From Ophiodon elongatus (lineage: Eukaryota; Chordata; Actinopteri; Perciformes; Hexagrammidae): a DNA stretch of 64,000 nucleotides. The stretch lies in contig JACSYO010002119.1 in assembly GCA_016806645.1 (NCBI GenBank), forward strand, positions 78,821 through 142,820. Direction: 5' to 3'. The first letter of the stretch is position 1, and each line of letters begins with the position of its first letter. The position numbers and the translations under genes were made by a program. Shown here in pieces: positions 52,444 to 62,990 of this stretch. The notes under the pieces were generated by a model. That model did no database searches and had not been told where the DNA came from. It saw nothing but the letters and a program-made list of their open reading frames with translations.

Positions 52444-53013
52444 CCTATTCAGCACAGGCAACCAGAGCTATAAAACTCAACCTACCATCAGCAGTTTCAA
52501 ATTCACATTTAACAGGCGATCAGCTGGTTGAACGTTATGAAAATAACTTGGAAATAAAACCCTGCTGAGATAACGACTACGTTTACAGCCGATGCTGAAG
52601 CGTCTTAAAGCTGCATACTCTCTCCTGACCACCAGGGGGCGACTCCTCTGGTTGTATAGAAGTCAAAGCTTCATGTGTTAAAGCTGCATTCTCTCTCCTG
52701 ACCACCAGGGGGCGACTCCTCTGGTTGTATAGAAGTCAAAGCTTCATGTGTTAAAGCTGCATTCTCTCTCCTGACCACCAGGGGGCGACTCCTCTGGTTG
52801 TATAGAAGTCTATAGAAAAACCCACACACCTTGTAGTTGTCCAGTTCGATGCGGAGGCGGCCGTTGGCGGACAGAAGTTCGCGGTTTCGCGCCTCACACT
52901 GTTTCAGCTCCGCCTCCAGCTCCACCTCGTAGTCACGACTCATCTGCTGGAACTCCTGCAGCTCCTCCTGGGCCTCCTCCGCACTGAGAACACACACACA
53001 CACACGCACACGC

Positions 53014-53064
<51 letters not shown>

Positions 53065-54303
53065 AATTTGAAGCTATTAATCCAATTTCACCATTTTCTC
53101 GGCCAACCACGAGACGTTCTGGTGATTTTGGATTAAACACGAACGTCTAAAGATCACAAAAATGTGTTTAACAGGAAAACACCTCGAGGTTCACACCTGT
53201 TTATCTTGCAGGAGTGATTATTTTTTTATGAATGTATTACGGAGCCCCAGAAGTCCTGAAAGATTACATATGAAGAGTATTATGATTTTAAAGCGGTAAA
53301 ATTGATAAAGAAGTGTTTTTAGGATAATATTCTATTGAAGAGTATTATGTTTTTAAAGCTATGTAATTAACAAAGAAATGTCTGCATGGAAATACTCCAT
53401 TGCACCGCTATGATTTTGGGAACTATGTAATTAATAAGGAGATGTCTGCATGATAATATTGAATTGTACCGCCAGGATTTAGTGAAAGACACTCAAAATG
53501 ACCAGTTGCATAGAACGCACCTGAGAAGGTCACGTGCCTGGTGGTGGGGTCATAATGGCGTAGTGAGACACCGGAGACTTTTGATTTTCTCGGATGCTAA
53601 TGAAGACCCCAGTCCCCCCACAGACGGGGCGGGGAGTTTTTTGGCGCCACGAACTTTGCTCCTATCGCCAGGAGGGACGCTGCAGGGTGCCGGCTGTGCA
53701 CCAATGGACATTACTTACTTTTTGAACCAATGGGAGAATTTCACACCTTTTCGGGTGCTATATATTCAATGTGCGTCTTTTGTTCAGGATTCGACGGTGG
53801 AAGCGAGAGACAGGTAGCTGCTAGCAGACTGTGGATCGCGGAAGCCGGCGAATCCTCAGCTGAGATTTTTGTACTTTCTATCACAACGACTTTTTACTTT
53901 ATTAAATGCACTTTATTATAACTGTTCGATCTTTCTGAAACACGACACATATTTTGTTGTATTTCCCACATAATCCGATTGGCGCGAGACGTTAACGTAT
54001 TAGAACGGAATAATAACTCGTGTAACTAATATATAACAAGATAAAAAAATATATATTTGAAACGTCAACAATCATCAATAAACTCAGCGAGAAGAGGAAA
54101 AGAGGACAATGTATTCTGATGCAGAGTACTTCAACATGTTTTAGGGTGATGAACTGAGAGGTCTGTTAACAACAACATAAACATGGAGGGGGGTGTAGGG
54201 GGGGGGGGGGGGCACACCTCTGTTGTTGTCTGGCAGCCTGGTCCTTCCAGTACTCCAGCTCTTCCTCCAGGGACCCAAACTCTGGGGGCTCCGGATCCCC
54301 CAT
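49849..54303 (-). CDS. nde1: NDE1, dynein/LIS1-binding nuclear distribution protein (6 coding exons, 320 aa)
   Basis: NDE1 binds LIS1 and dynein and acts in nuclear migration, centrosome function and mitosis. Exons in transcript order: 54303-54218, 52983-52830, 51576-51428, 50803-50667, 50549-50263, 49998-49849. Lengths 86, 154, 149, 137, 287 and 150 sum to 963 nt with consistent phases. The N-terminal coiled coil is recognisable: EEELEYWKDQA, AQEELQEFQQMSRDYEVELE, QHSEAHRQISSLE, KYIRELEQANDDLER, ATIMSLEDFEQR. The C-terminal half has DLRQELAVQQKQ, an 11-Ser run, and ARISALNIVGELLRKVG. The ATG at 54303 gives a start like that of the family (M-x-E/D before YWKD). The end (NGLYNKG) is shorter than in human NDE1 (about 335-346 aa). 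It is convergent with the myosin. Confidence 0.92.
50556..50603. repeat. (CA)n tract upstream of the nde1 exon 5 acceptor
   Basis: On the nde1 sense strand this is (TG)n running into GTGTCAG|AC, so the usual pyrimidine tract is replaced by TG repeats. Confidence 0.9.
50985..51345 (+). mobile_element. composite dispersed element with CTCF-like array D (2 copies), nde1 intron 3
   Basis: Two 73-bp units (motif at 51005 and 51078), then the unique part with GTAAACATGAGTTTATGTC and GATGCTTTAGGGGCGGGGCT. It is oriented opposite to nde1. Confidence 0.82.
52382..52441. repeat. (TG)n microsatellite, nde1 intron 2
   Basis: About 60 bp of TG dinucleotides. The rest of 51600-52600 shows no gene. Confidence 0.95.
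52605..52818 (+). repeat. 73-bp tandem repeat array E with CTCF-like motif (3 copies), nde1 intron 2
   Basis: Motif at 52627, 52700 and 52773. The array ends at GTATAGAAGTCTATAGAAAA only about 10 bp from the nde1 exon 2 donor at 52830. Confidence 0.9.
52987..53062. repeat. (CA)n/(CG-CA) tract upstream of the nde1 exon 2 acceptor
   Basis: On the nde1 sense strand, (TG)n leads into TTCTCAG|TGCGG. Confidence 0.92.
53225..53970 (+). mobile_element. putative solo LTR, nde1 intron 1
   Basis: About 740 bp. The left part repeats GAAGAGTATTATG and GATGTCTGCATG-type blocks, resembling a U3 with internal repeats. A TATATATT box follows at about 53760, and then ATTAAA and TTTATT signals near 53900. No internal viral genes are present. 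I could not fix the ends or a target duplication, so a different repeat class remains possible. Confidence 0.45.
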
Positions 54304-54358
54304 CTCCTGCCCCGCCTTAGTGGAGAGCCGAGTCTCCTTTTCACGCTCCAACGCTGCT
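54304..54358 (-). other. nde1: nde1 5' UTR part of the first coding exon
   Basis: On the minus strand, ACCACAG|AGCAGCG at 54359 gives a plausible acceptor upstream of the ATG. The frame is open through a TTG but has no earlier ATG. Confidence 0.4.
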
Positions 54359-55099
54359 CTGTGGTTCAGTTAAAACAAGGCAATAAGTTAAAGCTCCCAT
54401 CGGGAGGAACTCCCTTTAGAAATCCGCCCATTTATCTTCAAAATAACACCGGTAAATGGAAAATAGTTAATTATTATAAGAGATGACTTCAAATGATTCA
54501 TTGGCATTTTCACGTTAATTCGGCATATAAGTGATCCAATAAGCTTCAATATCTTTCAGATAAAAACTCAGATTATTGACTTTGGTCGTCACCGCCATTG
54601 GTGTTGTGAGCCGAGGAAAAAAACACCAAGTTAGGACAATCAGGCTAATAAACTCCAACTTTACTTACATGAAATAATGTTTTTTAAATACTACATATAA
54701 GCCGAATTAAACAATAGACTCCATCGAGTAAAAAGACGTGTTTAATGTTGGTCAAACTTGATGAAATAGTAACTTAAAAAAACTGTTGAATTAAATTAGA
54801 CGCGAGATTTAAAAGGAGTCTGGTCTCAGCAAGCTGAACTAAAAAACAAAAACCCCAAAAAAAAAGCAAATGTCACCGAGAAGATAACGGGTGATCTATC
54901 CCCTCATGTCACTACGAACACCTGCTTTTATAAACAACATATAAACTCAAACTCCTAATAATAAAGTGTAAACAACACAGAATAATACAGTTAGAAGAAC
55001 GTTTTTAGCTTGTGCATTTAAATAAGTTCAGCTGAGACAAACACAACTATGACTCACGTTCAACAGTTACTTATTATTTTTCTAAATCCCGGTAAGTGT

Positions 55100-55425
55100 T
55101 CCCACAAACGTTCCTCGGTTCAATTTAACGGCGAAAACCGTGAAAATGTAACTATTAAAGGACTTTCTCGGAGTTGGAAGAACCGCAGAAGTCGCTACAA
55201 TCTCGGAGAAGACGTTGAACAATACAAAGTTGCCATTCATATTGTCCCGAGCGATCCACCAATCACAAGCCGGGAGAGGCGCCCGTTCGCCCGCTGCTAT
55301 TGGTCGAGAGGCCTGTCAGTCACGTGGTAGGAGGCGGGATCAGGGGCCAGCGTCCAATCAGAGGGGTGACATCTGTGACGGAGGGGTGTCGACGTAATCT
55401 TCACAGTCTAGACGTCGTGATGAAT
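55100..55425 (-). promoter_or_regulatory. nde1: predicted nde1 promoter region
   Basis: A locally GC-richer stretch with three CCAAT-type boxes (55259-55263, ATTGG at 55299-55303, 55354-55358), a CACGTG E-box at 55321 and a GGCGGGA element. There is no TATA box. Bases 54360-55100 hold only AT-rich intron or 5' DNA. Confidence 0.45.
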
Positions 55426-55433
55426 TACCGGAG

Positions 55434-55465
55434 GTGATGCCTTCCGGGGCTGTCGGAAAATTGAT

Positions 55466-55535
<70 letters not shown>

Positions 55536-55573
55536 GTATATGTATATATGTATATATATATGTGTGAATATAT

Positions 55574-55644
<71 letters not shown>

Positions 55645-55683
55645 ATAGATATATATATATATATGTAGATATATATATACATG

Positions 55684-55715
<32 letters not shown>

Positions 55716-55817
55716 CATGTATATATATCTACATATATATATGTAGATATATATGGTGATGCCTGATCACGTATATATGTACACATATATACATATATAT
55801 ATATATATATATATGTA

Positions 55818-55856
<39 letters not shown>

Positions 55857-55890
55857 ATCTATTTTCCGACAGCCCCGGAAGGCATCACCA
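55434..55890. mobile_element. foldback element with GC-rich arms and an AT satellite core
   Basis: Inverted arms of about 38 bp: GGTGATGCCTTCCGGGGCTG, then TCGGAAAAT (55434-55465), and the reverse complement at 55858-55889. A (CA)n/(TG)n and about 350 bp of TATATATG repeats lie between. A short GGTGATGCCTGATCACG piece at 55754 suggests an internal rearrangement. AT-rich satellite continues to about 56130. Confidence 0.75.
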
Positions 55891-55951
55891 TTTATATATG
55901 TATATATATACACGTATATATATATACGTATATATGTATGTATATATATAC

Positions 55952-55993
<42 letters not shown>

Positions 55994-56624
55994 ACGTATA
56001 TACATATATATATATGTATATATATATACATATATGTATGTCCGTATATATATGTATATATATCAGCATATATATATATATTCTATATATCAGCATATAT
56101 ATATCAGCATATATATATATATGTATATATATAAAAGTAAAATACTTTTCTCATAAGAAATACTTCATACATTTCTAAATCTAAATCTACTTATATATTT
56201 ACAGTTGCAATTAAATAACTTCCTTTTTCCTGCGGTGCCTGAACGCAACACAACAAAACATCAGTTTTATTCAGATCAAGTGATTAACAGTTGATTTATA
56301 GAACATGAACTCATCTTTCATTACATTCTTTATTAATTATTATTCTCGTTTATTTGACCTGAATGAGGTCACGTGTGTGTTTTAAATCCTCTGCTTCCTG
56401 CCGTGATGCGTCGTACGCTTTTGGTTCTGAGTGTCAGTGAAGGATGGCGTGCGTCTGAGCACCTGACAGCATCCTCGACTCTGATTGGGGGAAATCTTAA
56501 CTTCCTGTTGGTGGGGTCAGAGGTCACACTGGGTCAAACGTGTCACTTTTCAAAGGGATTAACTAGGCATATCTGATCCTGGTTAATCCACACGCACCAT
56601 CACTGGAGCATGAAGCTGTTATTC

Positions 56625-56650
56625 TCTCACACACACACACACACACACAC
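56625..56650. repeat. short (CA)n
   Basis: A short CA run. The stretch 56180-57620 is otherwise AT-rich intergenic DNA with TATATTTAAATATA tracts at 56975-57110 and a further (CA)n at 57491-57532. No gene is visible. Confidence 0.85.
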
Positions 56651-57639
56651 TCTGTCCTCCAAAATCTCACCAGTTAACATGATTTATCTCGTTTAAAAAA
56701 CACGTTTTTAGACATAAATGTAGAATTAAGGAGCGTAACGTGTGGGGACTATTTTATCCATCCGCCCTGCACTTGTAGATCAGTATTCAGATCTTTTACT
56801 TGTTAAAAATTACAAATATTAACTGCAACATTTTGTATTCGCTATGCCGTTAAAACGTCAAAATTACCATTAAATTATAATTAAATCATTTTTTTATTAT
56901 CTTTAAATTTTAATCTACACCATCATTGGGTCAAAATGTTAATATACTTTACAACCAAATTCTCAATATGACAATATTCTGAATATATATAAATATATAT
57001 TTATATATATATATATATATTTAAATGTATATATATTTAAATATATGTCTCAAGAATATTTATATATATTCTTGATATATATATATATATATATATATTT
57101 AAATATATATTTTTCGGTTTTCTGTAAAACAATCATCACAATATAATATCCACACAAAGTTTACACAATATTTTAATTCTTGTTTCGTACATGGAAAAAA
57201 CAGAACGTCTAATTCACTTCAATTCACCTCTAAATAAACTCGGTCCTCCGTAGAAGAATTTACAGGTCAATTTAATTCACGATAAGTAGAATATTGGTAT
57301 GATGATAAATGTACTGTGTATTCAGCTATCCGTTATCTCTGGAGAAACAATAATAAAAGTCACGATGAGATCTACACGGGACAGCGGGTCTGGTGTGGGT
57401 CACGTGTTACACGATAAGGTTTCTGGGCCGATGGCAAACTATGTGATGTTTCAAGTAAGAGGACGGGAGGGAGATCCAACTGGGAGACGACACACACACA
57501 CACACACACACACACGCGCACACACGCACACACACCGTCCTGCTGCCACAAACACTAGGAATGTAGATTAATGCGCTGCTGAAAACCATATGCACTTATT
57601 CCTCCTGACTAAAAAAACTATTAAATTAAACTCTATATT

Positions 57640-58080
57640 TGTGAGATATTTAAATATATATATCTCAAGAATATATATATATATTCTTGAGATATATATA
57701 TTTTTTAAATGAAACTATATTTGTGAGATATTTAAATATATATATATATATTCTTGAGATATTTAAATATATATATATTTAAATTTATATATAAATATAT
57801 ATATTTAAATATCTCACAAATATAGTTTCATTTAATATATATATATCTCAAGAATATATATATATATATTCTTGAGATATATATATTTTTAAAATGAAAC
57901 GATATTTGTGAGATATTTAAATATATATATATATATTCTTGAGATATTTAAATATATATATATATATTTAAATTTATATATAAATATATATATTTAAATC
58001 TCACAAATATAGTTTCATTTAATATATATATATATACTTATATATATCAAGAATATATTCATATATATATATATATATGT
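57640..58080. repeat. tandem palindromic AT-rich elements
   Basis: Two successive palindromes (about 57705-57836 and 57890-58022). Each has arms AATGAAACTATATTTGTGAG or its near-identical form and the reverse complement, with TATTCTTGAGATATTTAAAT inside. A smaller CTCAAGAATATATA hairpin lies between. Confidence 0.85.
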
Positions 58081-58429
58081 ATACACTCTTGAGAGACGGA
58101 CTGGTTTTGGTCTTTTCATGGGATTTGTCGACATTGAGGAAAAATACTGAAAATGAAAACGGTTGTTAATATATGGACATATGTAACACTGAAACATCTA
58201 CTGAGCTCATTCTCGCTCCCCAGACGATGAACCTTCAAGAGCGTTCGGGCTCTCGACTCCTGATTGTCTTAAACATCCAGATACATCAGTGCATCACACA
58301 ATAAACTCCACTTAAAAATGGTACACACACACACACACACAAAAATATATATATATTTACATATTGCATTGTATTGATTACAGCTAATAACTACCAACAG
58401 TCAGCCAAACACTGCAAGCTCGCAGACGC

Positions 58430-58573
58430 CGAGAGAGAGAGAGAGAGCGAGAGAGAGACAGAGAGAGAGAGAGACAGAGAGAGAGATACAGAGAGAGAGA
58501 GACAGAGATAGAGGGAGAGAGAGAGAGACAGACAGAGAGAGAGAGAGAGACAGAGAGACAGAGAGAGAGAGAC

Positions 58574-58645
<72 letters not shown>
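58430..58645. repeat. (GAGAGACA)n purine tract
   Basis: About 215 bp of GA dinucleotides with CA interruptions. It reads as poly-Ser/Leu in the minus-strand frames, which is an artefact. Confidence 0.95.
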
Positions 58646-58647
<2 letters not shown>

Positions 58648-58734
58648 CACAACTAGAGTAAAGCGGAGCCGTTACATCTGATCTCAGGAGCTTCATTCGT
58701 TCATCTCTGCGACTGTAAACAATACGCGCCAGGC

Positions 58735-59155
58735 TTCTCAGATCTCACATCCCGTAAACGCCATCTTGGAATACGGTCGTCGCCATCTTGGATTTTTTTT
58801 TTTTTGCAACCGATGAACAGGAAGTGACCATATTTGTTTGTTATCCCCTGCTTTATGGTCTGTTTGACTCTAAATGGACCATAATTTACTAAATGAACAT
58901 CATGCTGCATTGAAGAAGACTTGAAACTAGAGATTGAGACATAAACTCATGTTTACAATGTTTACTGAGGGAATAAATCAAGAGAGAAGTAGTCATTTTC
59001 TATAGACTTCTATACAACCAGAGGAGTCGCCCCCTGGTGGTCAGGAGAGAGAATGCAGCTAACACATGAAGCTTTGACTTCTATACAACCAGAGGAGTCG
59101 CCCCCTGGTGGTCAGGAGAGAGAATGCAGCTTTAACACATGACGCTTTGGCTTCA
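58735..59155 (-). mobile_element. composite dispersed element with CTCF-like array F (2 copies)
   Basis: Reverse copy with two GTCGCCCCCTGGTGGTC units (near 59027 and 59097), the unique part with CATGTTTACAATGTTTAC, and two GCCATCTTGG (YY1-like) motifs at about 58761 and 58782. Confidence 0.78.
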
Positions 59156-59427
59156 CTAAATGCTTTCCCACTTCACCAAGAACAGATTTCTGGGTAAACA
59201 GTCTCTAGTCTTCGCACAGAAAAAGGTCAAATATAATTATAATATTCAGCACAGGAAGAAAAACGTTGTTAAAAAGTAATATTAATAAGTAAGAGTAATA
59301 TTACGGCTGTTGTGTGCTTATATGAGAGAGAAATGTTTTTCCTTTTTCCAACCAGTAACCTGCTCGTCAGTTTGATGGATAAGCCAAAGTGGAAACCCGT
59401 CTGTCAAAGGCCTGAAAGACAGAAGCC

Positions 59428-59472
59428 TCCTCCTCCTCCTCCTCCTCCTCCTCCTCCTCCTCCTCCTCCTCC
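59428..59472. repeat. (CTC)n microsatellite in the mpv17l 3' UTR
   Basis: About 45 bp of CTC triplets lying directly after the mpv17l stop codon on its sense strand. Confidence 0.92.
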
Positions 59473-59474
59473 CT

Positions 59475-61655
59475 CTAGTTTCCCCGTTGGGTCTTTTGCT
59501 TTCTCCGAGCCTCACGGATCTCCTCCAGGGTCTTGCGGGGGTCCATGACGAAGGCCAGGGCCACGGCGGCGGTGCCGTCGCCGCTCTGCCGCGAGAAGCA
59601 CAGGAAGGAGGCCCAGAGGAAGGCGCAGCAGCCCATGAAGGCCGTCCGCATGTACAACGGCATCAGGACGAAGTTCAGGAACTGTGACGGAGGAAAGAAC
59701 GTTCAACACACACAGATGTTACGTCAGAACTTCTTTATCCTTCAGAGGGACGGAACAAAAGTTAAAGCTGGAGTGCTCTACCCTTTGTCTCCCCCTCTGG
59801 CAGTGACTGGAATTACACAAGCACCGCCCACACTGAGAGAACGCAGCTTTAACACATGAAGCTTTGACTTCTAAACAACCAGAGGAGTCGCCCCCTGGTG
59901 GTCAGGAGAGAGAATGCAGCTTTAACACATGAAGCTTTGACTTCTATACAACCAGAGGAGTCGGCCCCTGGTGGTCAGGAGAGAGAATGCAGCTTTAACA
60001 CATGAAGCTTTGACTTCTATACAACCAGAGGAGTCGCCCCCTGGTGGTCAGGAGAGAGAATGCAGCTTTAACACATGAAGCTTTGACTTCTATACAACCA
60101 GAGGAGTCGCCCCCTGGTGGACAGGAGAGAGAATGCAGCTTTAACACATGAAGCATCAGCTTCACTTTTGAGAACCGGAGGTTGCCGCCTGCTAATGACG
60201 AATGCATAAGCTTGTATGTATATATATTTAACTTTAATCCCTCTGAATGCAAAGTTTCTTTCCACTACAGGAACTTTTCTTGGGACTCTTCTAAGGTTTT
60301 CCTCCTGTAGTCTCTCCTTTCAGCTCCGACTGGTTGACGTAATTTAAGGTCTCCTGACAAATGTCTTAAAAAATAAAAAAATAAAAAAACATAAATGTTG
60401 TTTACCTGCATGAACGGCCAGTACATGAGTCCAGTCTGAAAGTGAGAACAGGATACGATGAGTGGAGACACATCACACAATCACATGTAAATCATGTTCT
60501 TATGCCTTGAAACGATTATTAAAGGAGATCAAAGTTAGTAAATTCATGTAAAACGAACGCTCAGTTATCACGATGCCAAACTTCCACCATCTTTGATTAA
60601 CTGCCGTACGATTTTAACATTTATGGAACAATGTGTAATCTAAAATAAGATTTAGGAGGTTATGAATTAACATTTTCCAGGATCATGAAGTGTTTTACAC
60701 AATCCCATCAGCATGACGCGGTGATTTACATTTGGCAAGATTTCAGCTCCTGAAACTCGCTGACTCTTTTTTTTTTTTTATCCGCTGGCAGATTGAATTA
60801 CCCGCCTTGCTCCGGGGCCTCGTGCCCACTGCGCAGAAGCGGCATGCGGCACAATCTGGGTTAATCCGGCGGAGAGGTCGCAGCGGTGTGGGAGCGGAAA
60901 GGCAAGGTGACTCACTGCCGAGGCCTTACTCACCTTCCAGGTGTTGAAGAACTTCTCCCTCCAGTCTTCGAGGATGTCCTCCTTTCCCTCCAAGAAGCTC
61001 ACTCCTGCAGGACACGAGGAGACGTTTACGCAGAGTTCGGGGGTGACGTGCGTCATTACGCACGATTAAAACGTGTGTTACGGCTCCTCACCTTGACCCG
61101 CACGATGTTTTACTAAGAATCGACCTTAACAGGAAGCTCATCGCCTCACTACTGACTGTACATTTTACCGATGTGTAACTGATAAGTCATATTTGAGTCT
61201 GTGTTCGTGACATTGAAACAAAGAGTTAGATATTTGGAGGTTTTGGGCATCACATGATATTCGTCTCAAACCAAACAGAACCAGTGTGTGTCTCCACTTT
61301 AAACCAAACTCTACAGTGTCTTTGCGTCATGGAGTTAGACCGTGTTACCTGTGTAGAAGACACTGGTGCCCAAAGGCGACGCGAAGCTTTGGTCCAGCAG
61401 GAGTTTGCGGAAAACCATCCCGGCGGACTTCCCGGGGAAACGCCTCTCCAGGGCTCGCAGCCAGAAGTAATTGAAGTTTCCATGGAAACTTATAGCCACG
61501 ATGGCCACGTCGCGAGTGTGTTTCCAGTCCATGCGCTCCTCCTGAGCAATGAGCTGATGGACCAGGTCGCCGCCAGCGAATAAGCACCCGTACAGAGTGA
61601 CATTGGCGAGCCAGGGGAACCGTTTGGCGGCTTCTTTCAGGACGACTCTCCTCAT
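59475..61655 (-). CDS. mpv17l: MPV17-like protein (4 coding exons, 204 aa)
   Basis: Small membrane protein of the Mpv17/PMP22 family. Mammalian MPV17L is linked to peroxisomal and mitochondrial reactive-oxygen handling. Exons in transcript order: 61655-61349, 61004-60934, 60435-60406, 59681-59475 (307, 71, 30 and 207 nt; 615 nt in phase). Matches to the family include an N-terminal RRFPWLANV-like segment, SFHGNFNYFWLRALERRFPG, the micro-exon TGLMYWPFMQ, FLNFVLMPLYMRTAF, and CAFLWASFLCFSRQSGDG, with hydrophobic segments where four membrane spans are expected. The ATG at 61655 is the first in frame. The length is close to the human protein (196 aa). The C-terminus is basic (ARRKQKTQRGN). Its place next to nde1 matches the human locus. 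Confidence 0.9.
59825..60190 (-). repeat. 73-bp tandem repeat array G with CTCF-like motif (4 copies), mpv17l intron 3
   Basis: Motif as GTCGCCCCCTGGTGGTC near 59888, 59961 (mutated), 60034 and 60107 (mutated), after a partial unit. It ends at AACCGGAGGTTGCCGCCTG, the same terminus as the composite element. It is oriented with mpv17l. Confidence 0.88.
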
Positions 61656-62258
61656 TTTAGAAGCTGGGGAGGGGAGAGGGGAGAGGGGGGGGGGGATCCA
61701 GAAGCGATGCTGCACGGACCCTCAAACGGCTTCGATCCGGCAATCAAGACGCAAAAGCATCGCGGTTAGAATGATCTGACTTGGCCCTCCAATCCATCTG
61801 CGCGCGGTGTAATCAGGGAGGGATTAGACGGCTCCACCGGCAGCAGGGATACCACACACATCGGCTCTCAGGTAGATAATGAGGAATTGCAGACTCCTCC
61901 AAAAAAAAGTTTCTCAAACACTCCTATCGGCTCCTGCGTAAAAACCTGCCATGGCACCGCCGGGGTCATTTTTTGGAGAGGGCTCCTCCACTGCGTCCTG
62001 GAGCTTTGTGCGTAAAAGGCATCCGAGTCCTTCTGCGCTGAATGGAACACGGAGGTGTTTCAGGGGAACACAAATATGGAATCTAGATCATTCCGTCTGC
62101 TCTCACTCGGCGTGTCGCTCCCAACAAATCCTCCTGCGGGTCAAGCGCTAATCTGACGGATTGTCCCGCGCCCGTCCGACGTACTGCGTCACCGCGTTCA
62201 GCCAGACAGCCACGCACACTCAGGTCTGCGGTGTCCAAAACCCCGCAATCAATGTGCG

Positions 62259-62306
<48 letters not shown>

Positions 62307-62320
62307 TCATACAATAAAGT
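61656..62320 (-). promoter_or_regulatory. mpv17l: mpv17l 5' UTR/promoter region (predicted)
   Basis: Moderately GC-rich, with a G run just upstream of the ATG and a (CT)n/(GA)n tract at 62261-62302. No TATA box stands out and the start site is unknown. Confidence 0.35.
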
Positions 62321-62479
62321 TATTGTAAGGAAGCTTGTAATAAACCTGTGCAGGCTTATCGTCAGAAATCCCCATCAAGAGGTCACGTGATGACACCTGA
62401 GGCAGGGTGGGGGGGTTAGCCCAAGCGCTCCTGCCCTGGAAAGGACACGCCCCCAATCACCCCACCCTAATGATAAGCT

Positions 62480-62887
62480 GCATACATATATATGTATGTA
62501 TATATATATATATATATATTTATACATACATACATACATATATATGTATGTATACATACATATATATATATTTATATGTATGTATACATAAATATATATA
62601 TATTTATATGTATGTATAAATATGTATATATATACATACATATACTGTATATATATATATATATATATATACATACATATACGTATATACGTATATATAT
62701 TTATATGTATATATATTTATACGTATATATGTTATATATATTTATATGTATATATATTATATATATTTATATTTATATATGTGTATATATATATGCATAT
62801 ATATATATATATAAATATAAATATATATAATATATATAAATATATATAATATATATACGTATATATAAATATATACGTATATGTATG

Positions 62888-62927
<40 letters not shown>

Positions 62928-62990
62928 AATAAATAAATAAATAAAAATAAACAAAATAAAAAAATATATATATAGATATATAAATAAATA
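62480..62990. repeat. ATAC/ATAT satellite-like tract
   Basis: TATATATGTATG and TATACATACATA repeats, ending in AAATAAATAAATAAAT. Bases 62990-63815 after it show no gene. Confidence 0.92.

Noticed and set aside
54304..54351. Earlier nde1 start at 54351
   Set aside because: The codon there is TTG; the first ATG in frame is at 54303 and gives an N-terminus like that of the family.
55425..56178. Tyr/Ile-rich small proteins
   Set aside because: Translations of the TATATATG satellite.
58391..58696. Ser/Leu-rich minus-strand proteins
   Set aside because: Translations of (GAGAGACA)n.
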